36,174 bases of DNA from Brevibacterium rongguiense (GTDB taxonomy: Bacteria; Actinomycetota; Actinomycetes; Actinomycetales; Brevibacteriaceae). The stretch spans positions 1 through 36,174 of the forward strand of contig NZ_WWEQ01000030.1 of the NCBI RefSeq assembly GCF_009857845.1, given 5' to 3'. Position 1 is the first letter of the stretch. Every line of letters starts with the position of its first letter. The notes under the pieces are model-generated. The model searched no databases. It was not told where the DNA came from and saw only the letters and a program-made list of their open reading frames with translations. The translations under genes were made by a program, and so were the position numbers. This document shows positions 30,495-36,174 of this stretch, in pieces.

Positions 30495-31987
30495 CAGGAC
30501 CCGCCCCTGCGCCCCGCCGCCGAGGCGTGGGCCGGGTCCGGCTGCACGCCCGCCTCGCCACCGGCTCCAACGGTGGGGCGGGCCATCGCCGCGTCCAGCT
30601 CGGCGGGGCGCAGCGCGGGGCCCAATGCGCCCGCCCCGGCCACGAGCAGGCCGCCGAGTGCCAGGACGAGGCCCACCGCGGCGGTGGGCGAGCCGAGCAT
30701 CACGCCCAGCGGCGGCAGCCAGAGCGGGTAGAGCGCCGGGATGACGATGGAGACGCTGTAGGCCGCGCCGTAGCCCACCGAGCGCTGGTGGGCGGGGAAC
30801 CGCTCGGCGAGGTAGGCGCCCACGGGACCGTAGGCCGTCACGGTCACCGCCTGCAGCGCAGCCGCGAGCAGGCACACGGCGAGCAGGCCGCGACTGCCGG
30901 CCAGCAGCGCATAGACGGCCGGGCCGTCAGCCGCCGCGAGCAGGCCCGCCGCGACGAAGAACCGGCGGCGGCCGAGCAGGGTGGACAGCTGGCCGGTCGC
31001 GGACATGACGAGGGCCTGGGCCACGGCGGCCACGGCCATGACGAGGGGCTGCGCCTGGGCGGGCAGCGCCGCGCCCACTGTGTGCGCGCTCAGCGCCGCC
31101 GCGAGCTGGAGGACGACCATGTTCGTCAGGAGCCACAGGCCGCTCATGAGCGCGAAGACCTGCCAGAACGCACGCGCCTGGGCCCCGGCGACCAGGGCCC
31201 GCACGGAGCCCGCCGCGGGCTCCGTACCGCACCGCGCCTCGGGACCACCCTGTGCCTCGGGATTGCCGCGCGTTGCTGAACGCTCCCGCGCCACCGCGGG
31301 GGCGGGGCGGGCGTCGGCGACGCGGCGCCGGTAGTAGAGGAGGACCGCCAGGGACGCCAGCGCGCCCGCGCCGAACGCGCAGCGCCAGCCGTAGGCGGCG
31401 TAGGCGCTCGGCCCCAGAAGCGCCAGCAGGATGAGCGTCGAGGCGGCCACCGTCGCCTGGGCCCACGGGGCCATCGCCATGATGAGCCCGGAGAGCAGAC
31501 CGCGGCGCCGCGGCTTGGCCCACTCCATGGCCAGCGGCACGGCGGAGGTGTACTCGCCGGCGAGGAACATCCCCCCGGCGAAGCGCAGGAGCAGCACGAG
31601 TGCCATGGCCGCACCCCCGATGGCCCGGTGGTCGGGCAGCAGGGCGATCGCCGCGGTGCAGGCCGCGGTGCCGGCGATCGCCGCCTGCGTGACCCGGGTG
31701 CGGCCCGCGCGATCGGCCAGGCGGCCGAAGACCACCGCGCCCAGCGGCCGGCCCAGCAGGGTCGCTGTGATCGCCAGGGCCGCCGTGCCCGCCACGGCAT
31801 CGTCGCCGACGAGGGCCGGCAGGGCGGGTGCCAGCGCCGTGAGCGGTAGGAAGATGTGGAGCTGATCGACGAAGTTGCCCACGATCCCGCCGCGCAGCGC
31901 CGCTCGGCGCAGGGCGGCCGTGTCCGTGGGCGACTCCGCGGGCCCCGGCCCCGCTGCTGGGCGGGTGGCGGGCGGGGGGACGGTCAA
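30494..31987 (-). CDS. MFS transporter under TPP riboswitch control, probably for a thiamine precursor, 497 aa
   Basis: This major-facilitator protein has about 12 membrane segments and the family loop GRPLGAVVFGRLADRAGRTRV between segments 2 and 3. LLRFAGGMFLAGEYTSAVPLAMEWAKPRRRGLLSG is typical of the metabolite:H+ symporter branch. The start is a TTG at 31987: AAGGAAGAGG (31994-32003) lies six bases upstream, the next in-frame candidates fall inside the first membrane segment, and frames further upstream run through the riboswitch. Because it is controlled by TPP and overlaps thiM, it most likely imports thiamine, hydroxyethylthiazole or hydroxymethylpyrimidine. That substrate is inferred from context only. 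Confidence 0.85.
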   Translation of the reverse strand: MTVPPPATRPAAGPGPAESPTDTAALRRAALRGGIVGNFVDQLHIFLPLTALAPALPALVGDDAVAGTAALAITATLLGRPLGAVVFGRLADRAGRTRVTQAAIAGTAACTAAIALLPDHRAIGGAAMALVLLLRFAGGMFLAGEYTSAVPLAMEWAKPRRRGLLSGLIMAMAPWAQATVAASTLILLALLGPSAYAAYGWRCAFGAGALASLAVLLYYRRRVADARPAPAVARERSATRGNPEAQGGPEARCGTEPAAGSVRALVAGAQARAFWQVFALMSGLWLLTNMVVLQLAAALSAHTVGAALPAQAQPLVMAVAAVAQALVMSATGQLSTLLGRRRFFVAAGLLAAADGPAVYALLAGSRGLLAVCLLAAALQAVTVTAYGPVGAYLAERFPAHQRSVGYGAAYSVSIVIPALYPLWLPPLGVMLGSPTAAVGLVLALGGLLVAGAGALGPALRPAELDAAMARPTVGAGGEAGVQPDPAHASAAGRRGGS

Positions 31988-31993
31988 GCGGGG

Positions 31994-32085
31994 CCTCTTC
32001 CTTCGTCGGTGTGAACCGGACAGGTTCGCCGGTCGAAGGAGCGCCTTCCTCTCAGCCCGCGCCTCGGGCTCCCGGGGGATGGGGA
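31994..32085 (-). promoter_or_regulatory. TPP riboswitch (THI element)
   Basis: On the minus strand the aptamer landmarks appear in order: CGGGAGCCCG...CGGGCTGAGAGG (CTGAGA at 32050-32055, with a GCCCG/CGGGC stem), GAAGG-CGCT-CCTTC, then CGAACCTG (GAACCTG at 32021-32027) and CGGT-TCAC-ACCG followed by ACGAAGGAAG. These match the conserved TPP-binding core. The 3' edge overlaps AAGGAAGAGG, the ribosome binding site of the MFS gene, so bound TPP should hide it and block translation. The exact ends are approximate. Confidence 0.9.
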
Positions 32086-32114
32086 CGAGCCTACACGCGG
32101 TTTGACGGGCCTGG

Positions 32115-32120
32115 GACAAT
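32115..32120 (+). promoter_or_regulatory. Leaderless -10 element (GACAAT) for dusB
   Basis: GACAAT ends exactly seven bases before the GTG at 32127. The same hexamer and distance occur at recO. Confidence 0.5.
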
Positions 32121-32126
32121 GTCCGG

Positions 32127-33358
32127 GTGACGATCCAGACCCACCCGGCCCGCCCCTCGGCGGCCCACGACGACCCTGCCCCCGGTGCCGCCGCGCCCGC
32201 AACCCCCGCAGCCCTGCGGATCGGCGGCATCGAACTGTCCTCGCCCGTGGTGCTCGCGCCCATGGCCGGCATCACGAACACCGCGTTCCGGCGCCTGTGC
32301 CGCGACTACGGCGGCGGGCTCTACGTCACGGAGATGGTGACGAGCCGCGCGCTCGTCGAGCGCAGCGAGAAGTCCATGCGCATCATCCACCACGAGCCCT
32401 ATGAGACCCCGCGCTCCGTCCAGCTCTACGGCGTGGACCCGGAGACGATGGGCCAGGCGGTGCGGATGCTCGTCGAGGAGGACCGCGCGGACCACATCGA
32501 CCTGAACTTCGGCTGCCCCGTGCCCAAGGTCACGCGCAAGGGCGGCGGCTCCGCGCTGCCATGGAAGACGGACCTGTTCGAGGCCATCGTCACGACCGTG
32601 GTGCGCGAGGCCTCCCGCGCGGACATCCCCGTGACCGTCAAGCTGCGCAAGGGCATCGACGCGGACCACCTGACCTACCTGGACGCCGGGCGGATCGCGC
32701 TGCGCGCCGGGGTGGCGGCCATGACGCTGCACGGGCGCACCACGGCCGACCTCTACTCCGGCGGGCGGACTGGGACGCGATCGCCCGGCTCAAGGAGTAC
32801 GTGGCCGGCCAGGAGGGCGGCGGTGTGCCAGTGCTGGGCAACGGCGACATCTTCGCCGCGGAGGACGCGCAGGACATGATGGCGCGCACCGGCTGCGACG
32901 GGGTCGTCATCGGCCGCGGCTGCCAGGGCCGCCCGTGGCTCTTCGGGGACCTGCAGTACGCGCTCGCCGGTTCGCCCGAGCGCATCCGGCCCGCCCTGGG
33001 CGAGGTCGCCGACGCCGTCTACCTGCACGCGCAGTACCTCGCCGAGTACTACGGCGACGAGTTCCTGGGCGTGCGCGACCTGCGCAAGCACATCGCCTGG
33101 TACTTCAAGGGCTACCCCGTGGGCGGGGACCTGCGCGCGCGGCTGGCGAAGGTCTCCGGCTTCGAGGAGCTCTCCGGCCTGCTGGGCGAGCTCGACCGCA
33201 CCTCGCCCTACCCGGGCGCGGACGCGGAGGGCTCACGGGGGCGCACGACCCGCGCCAAGCGCCCGCACCTGCCCGACGGGTGGCTCGACTCGCGCACGTT
33301 CAGCCGTGTGGCGCACGCCGACATCGCCGAGGCGGAGCTCGATGTCTCCGGGGGCTGA
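32127..33358 (+). pseudogene. dusB: tRNA-dihydrouridine synthase (DusB-like), frameshifted
   Basis: The first frame encodes a normal Dus N-terminus: VVLAPMAGITNTAFRRLCR, then IDLNFGCPVPKVTRKGGGSAL with the catalytic Cys130, and AAMTLHGRTTADLYSG. At about 32760-32765 the frame shifts. The expected continuation ADWDAIARLKEYVAGQEGG...PVLGNGDIF...DGVVIGRGCQGRPWLFGD...KHIAWYFKGYP is found in the frame that ends at 33358. One base is missing in the run GGCGGGCGG. Left as it is, translation would end at 32879 after 250 codons, losing the rest of the FMN barrel and the tRNA-binding domain. The restored protein would have about 410 residues, a normal size. The GTG start at 32127 appears leaderless. 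Confidence 0.88.
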
Positions 33359-34772
33359 GGAACCGCGCGCTGCCGGTGCCGCCGCCGCGCCCAGTGCGAT
33401 CGGTGCCGCCGGTGCGGCCGGTGCGGCCGGTGCGGCCCGCGTCCCCGGTCCCGCCGGGCAGGCGGATCCCGGCGAGCCCGAGCCCCGGCAGCCGGAGGCA
33501 CCCCGCGCCCACTACAGCGCGGCCGACCGCGAGCGCTGGGTCGCCGAGGCCGCCAAGAACCCGCGGCGCAGCGCCTTCCAGCGCGACCGCGCCCGCGTGC
33601 TCCACTCCTCGGGCCTGCGCCGGCTGGGTGCCAAGACGCAGGTCGTCTCCCCGGGCTCGAGCGACGACTTCGTGCGCACCCGGCTCACCCACTCCCTCGA
33701 GGTGGCGCAGGTGGGCCGCGAGCTCGCCCGCCTCATCGGCTGCGATGCCGATGTCGTCGACACCGCCTGCCTCAGCCACGACCTGGGCCACCCGCCGTTC
33801 GGGCACAACGGGGAGACGGTGCTCGACGAGGTCGCGGCGGACATCGGCGGCTTCGAGGGCAATGCGCAGACCCTGCGGGTCCTCACCCGGCTCGAGCCCA
33901 AGGTCTTCGCCGTCGACGGCGCGCCCGCCGGCCTCAACCTCACCCGCGCCACCCTGGACGCCTGCATCAAGTACCCGTGGTCGCGCGCCCAGGCGCCCGC
34001 GCCCCAGAAGGCCGGCGCCCCCCTGCGCAAGTTCGGCGTCTACGCCGACGACGAGCCGGTCTACGGGTTCGTGCGCGCGGGCCGCGCGGTGGGGCAGCGC
34101 TGCCTCGAGGCCCAGCTCATGGACCTCTCCGATGACATCTCGTATTCCGTCCACGACGTCGAGGACGCGGTCACCTCCGGCCACCTCGACCTCTTCGCCT
34201 ACGGCCACGCCCACGCGCTGGCGGGCCTCATCGACATCACGCGCTCGTGGTACCTGCCGGGCGCCGACGATGCGCGGATCGCCGCGGCGCTCGACCGGCT
34301 GCGCTCCGCGCCGTTCTGGCCGCAGGCGCGCTTCGACGGCTCGCGCCGCGCGCAGGCTGGGCTCAAGCACATGACGAGCCAGCTCATCGGGCGCTTCACC
34401 GGGGCAGCGGAGGCCGCCACGCGCGATCGCTTCGGGCCCCAGCCGCTGGGCCGCTACGACGCGGACATCATCGTCCCGGGCGACACGCGCGATGAGATCG
34501 CCGTGCTCAAGGGCCTGGCGACCGTCACCGTCATGGTCGCCGAGGACCGGCTGCGCCAGCAGCGCATCCAGGCCCGCGTGCTCACCCAGCTGTGCGAGCA
34601 CTTCGCCCAGGAGCCCCAGGCGATGGATGCGATGTCGCGCCGCGACCACGCGGAGGCGGCCGACGACGCGCAGCGCCTGCGCATCGTCGTCGACCACGTC
34701 GCCTCGCTCACCGACCACTCCGCCTGGGCCGCCTACCACCGCATGCAGGCGCAGACGGCGGCGCTGCTGTGA
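33342..34772 (+). CDS. dgt: dGTP triphosphohydrolase-like protein (Dgt family), 476 aa
   Basis: This HD-domain phosphohydrolase hydrolyses deoxynucleoside triphosphates to nucleoside and triphosphate, limiting dNTP pools. The metal-binding residues are visible: His117 in THSLEV, His146-Asp147 in SHDLGHPPFGHNGE, and a later Asp in LMDLSDDISYSVHDVED. RRLGAKTQVV and DDFVRTRLTHS are family blocks. Residues 1-55 are a disordered Ala/Gly/Pro-rich leader built partly from 9-bp repeats. The ATG at 33342 lies 17 bases before the dusB stop, preceded by GGAG. dnaG follows after 13 bases, the usual dgt-dnaG pairing. Confidence 0.94.
   Translation: MSPGAEEPRAAGAAAAPSAIGAAGAAGAAGAARVPGPAGQADPGEPEPRQPEAPRAHYSAADRERWVAEAAKNPRRSAFQRDRARVLHSSGLRRLGAKTQVVSPGSSDDFVRTRLTHSLEVAQVGRELARLIGCDADVVDTACLSHDLGHPPFGHNGETVLDEVAADIGGFEGNAQTLRVLTRLEPKVFAVDGAPAGLNLTRATLDACIKYPWSRAQAPAPQKAGAPLRKFGVYADDEPVYGFVRAGRAVGQRCLEAQLMDLSDDISYSVHDVEDAVTSGHLDLFAYGHAHALAGLIDITRSWYLPGADDARIAAALDRLRSAPFWPQARFDGSRRAQAGLKHMTSQLIGRFTGAAEAATRDRFGPQPLGRYDADIIVPGDTRDEIAVLKGLATVTVMVAEDRLRQQRIQARVLTQLCEHFAQEPQAMDAMSRRDHAEAADDAQRLRIVVDHVASLTDHSAWAAYHRMQAQTAALL
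33402..33437 (+). repeat. 9-bp tandem repeats in the dgt N-terminus
   Basis: Three exact copies of GGTGCGGCC (33411-33437) follow one variant GGTGCCGCC (33402-33410). They encode GAA units in frame, so copy-number change would leave the dgt frame intact. Confidence 0.85.
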
Positions 34773-34785
34773 ACGGGGGCCTACC

Positions 34786-36174
34786 GTGCCGGGGCTGATC
34801 AGGCGCGAGGACATCGACGAGGTCCGCAGCCGGACCCGCATCGACGACGTCGTGGGGGACTACGTCACGCTCAAGAGCGCGGGCGTCGACTCGAAGAAGG
34901 GCCTGTGCCCGTTCCACGACGAGCGCACCCCGTCGTTCCACGTCCGCCCCCAGGTGGGCATGTACCACTGCTTCGGCTGCGGCGAGAGCGGCGACGTCTT
35001 CTCCTTCCTCCAGAAGCTCGACGGGCTCACCTTCGTCGAGGCCGTCGAGCGCCTGGCCGAGCGGGCAGGGGTGCAGCTGACCTACGAGGACGGCCGCGGA
35101 CCCGACCGCGAGGCCGCGGGCACCCGCCAGCGGCTCGTCGACATGCACCAGGTGGCCGCCGACTTCTACCGCGAGCAGCTCGCGGGCCCCGCCGCCCAGA
35201 TCGCCCGGGACCACCTGGCCGCCAAGGGCTTCTCCGATGCCGATGCCGCCCGCTTCGGCGTGGGCTTCTCGCCCCAGTCGTGGGACGCGCTCACCCGCCA
35301 CCTGCGCGGGCGCGGGTTCTCCACCGACGACATCCTCGCAGCCGGGCTCGTCGTCCAGGGCCGCAACGGCGTCTACGACCGCTTCCGCGGGCGCCTCATG
35401 TGGCCCATTCGGGACATCACGGGCCGCACGATCGGGTTCGGGGCCCGCCGCCTGGCCGATGACGATCAGGGCCCCAAGTACCTGAATACGCCGGAGACGG
35501 CGCTGTACAAGAAGAACCAGGTCCTCTACGGCCTCGACCTGGCCAAGCGCTCGATCGCGAAGACCAAGCGGGTCGTCATCGTCGAGGGCTACACGGACGT
35601 CATGGCCGCGCAGCTCGCCGGGGTCGAGCAGGCGGTGGCCACGTGCGGCACCGCGTTCGGCGCCGAGCACATCAAGATCGTCCGGCGGCTGCTCGGCGAC
35701 GACTCCGCCTCCGGCGGCGAGGTCGTCTTCACCTTCGACGGCGACGAGGCCGGCCGCGCGGCGGCCCTCAAGGCCTTCAAGGAGGACCAGCGCTTCGTCG
35801 CCCAGACCTTCGTCGCCGTCGAGGCGGGCGGGATGGACCCCAATGAGCTGCGGATCGCCAAGGGCGATGCGGCGGTCCGCGCGCTCATCGACCAGCGCCG
35901 CCCCCTCTTCGAATTCGCGCTCACCTCCACGATCGAGCAGTTCGACCTCTCCACCGTCGAGGGGCAGGTGGGCGCGGTGCGCGCCGCGGCCCCCGTCATC
36001 GCGGGCATCCGCGACTCGGCGCTGCGCCCGGGCTATGAGCGCTTCGCCGCCGGCATCATCGGGGTCGAGAACCAGGAGGTCGCCCGCGCGGTGCGCCAGG
36101 CGCTGCGCCGCGGTGAGCAGACCGGGCGCGCCGGCCGCCCGGACGGCCAGCGCCCCGCCCAGCCCGGGCACGCC
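34786..36174 (+). CDS. dnaG: DNA primase DnaG, N-terminal 463 codons
   Basis: DnaG makes RNA primers at the replication fork. The CHC2 zinc finger is formed by Cys41, His44, Cys62 and Cys65 (CPFHDERTPSF and HCFGCGESGD). The catalytic core includes RGRLMWPIRDITGRTIGFGARRL and the TOPRIM motifs VIVEGYTDVM with Glu267 and FTFDGDEAGR with Asp318 and Asp320. The frame is open to the window end, so the helicase-binding C-terminus is missing. The GTG at 34786 starts 13 bases after the dgt stop, with a short GGGG run upstream. The part seen is intact. Confidence 0.96.
   Translation, partial: MPGLIRREDIDEVRSRTRIDDVVGDYVTLKSAGVDSKKGLCPFHDERTPSFHVRPQVGMYHCFGCGESGDVFSFLQKLDGLTFVEAVERLAERAGVQLTYEDGRGPDREAAGTRQRLVDMHQVAADFYREQLAGPAAQIARDHLAAKGFSDADAARFGVGFSPQSWDALTRHLRGRGFSTDDILAAGLVVQGRNGVYDRFRGRLMWPIRDITGRTIGFGARRLADDDQGPKYLNTPETALYKKNQVLYGLDLAKRSIAKTKRVVIVEGYTDVMAAQLAGVEQAVATCGTAFGAEHIKIVRRLLGDDSASGGEVVFTFDGDEAGRAAALKAFKEDQRFVAQTFVAVEAGGMDPNELRIAKGDAAVRALIDQRRPLFEFALTSTIEQFDLSTVEGQVGAVRAAAPVIAGIRDSALRPGYERFAAGIIGVENQEVARAVRQALRRGEQTGRAGRPDGQRPAQPGHA

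Noticed and set aside
32755..32770. Programmed frameshifting in dusB
   Set aside because: There is no slippery heptamer, stop-adjacent motif or strong downstream pseudoknot, and Dus proteins are not known to need frameshifting. A simple deletion is likelier.
1..36174. CRISPR arrays, insertion sequences, prophage genes, tRNA or rRNA genes
   Set aside because: Read on both strands; no regularly spaced repeats, transposase or integrase motifs, cloverleaf tails or rRNA segments were found.

Overview
The window is 36 kb of very GC-rich DNA, with G or C at almost every third codon position and frequent GTG starts. The gene content points to an actinobacterium: coproporphyrin-type haem synthesis (hemY-hemQ), a gluABCD-type transporter, a leuA leader peptide, and the order leuA-recO-uppS ... 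glyS ... dusB-dgt-dnaG. This housekeeping order suggests Micrococcales, but I cannot name the genus. Many starts are leaderless: a -10-like hexamer ends exactly seven bases before the start codon.

Layout. 1-1374 (+): 3' end of hemY, then hemQ. 1355-4225 (-): msrB, an ElaA-type acetyltransferase, a TIGR01777 epimerase and a DUF817 membrane protein, the last three joined by GTGA stop/start overlaps. 4426-5664 (+): membrane-anchored alpha/beta hydrolase. 5779-7484 (-): secreted L,D-transpeptidase-like protein overlapping a RibD-C reductase. 7557-9152 (+): leaderless membrane protein with a Gly/Tyr/Gln-rich tail and a Cys-rich outer domain. 9360-13066 (+): leucine leader peptide, leuA, recO, uppS. 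13160-17099 (-): a four-part MOSC-ferredoxin-reductase-ferredoxin fusion and a DEAD-box RNA helicase. 17652-19028 (+): glyS, closed by a perfect 19-bp hairpin.

19029-32100 looks like an accessory block between glyS and dusB. It holds an ABC-F protein, a two-gene unit of unknown function, a divergent TPP-dependent acetolactate-synthase-like enzyme, gluABCD (gluD carries an in-frame amber codon), a lactate permease, and a TPP-riboswitch-controlled MFS transporter plus thiM. 32127-36174 (+): dusB (broken by a one-base deletion), dgt and the first 463 codons of dnaG.

Most of the window is ordinary core genome. The most unusual items are the MOSC/FNR/[2Fe-2S] fusion (a possible self-sufficient YcbX-like N-reductase), the orphan gene pair at 21274-22694, the regulatory leaders of leuA and the thiamine genes, and the two single-base lesions in gluD and dusB. 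No tRNA, rRNA, CRISPR array, insertion sequence or phage gene was seen.
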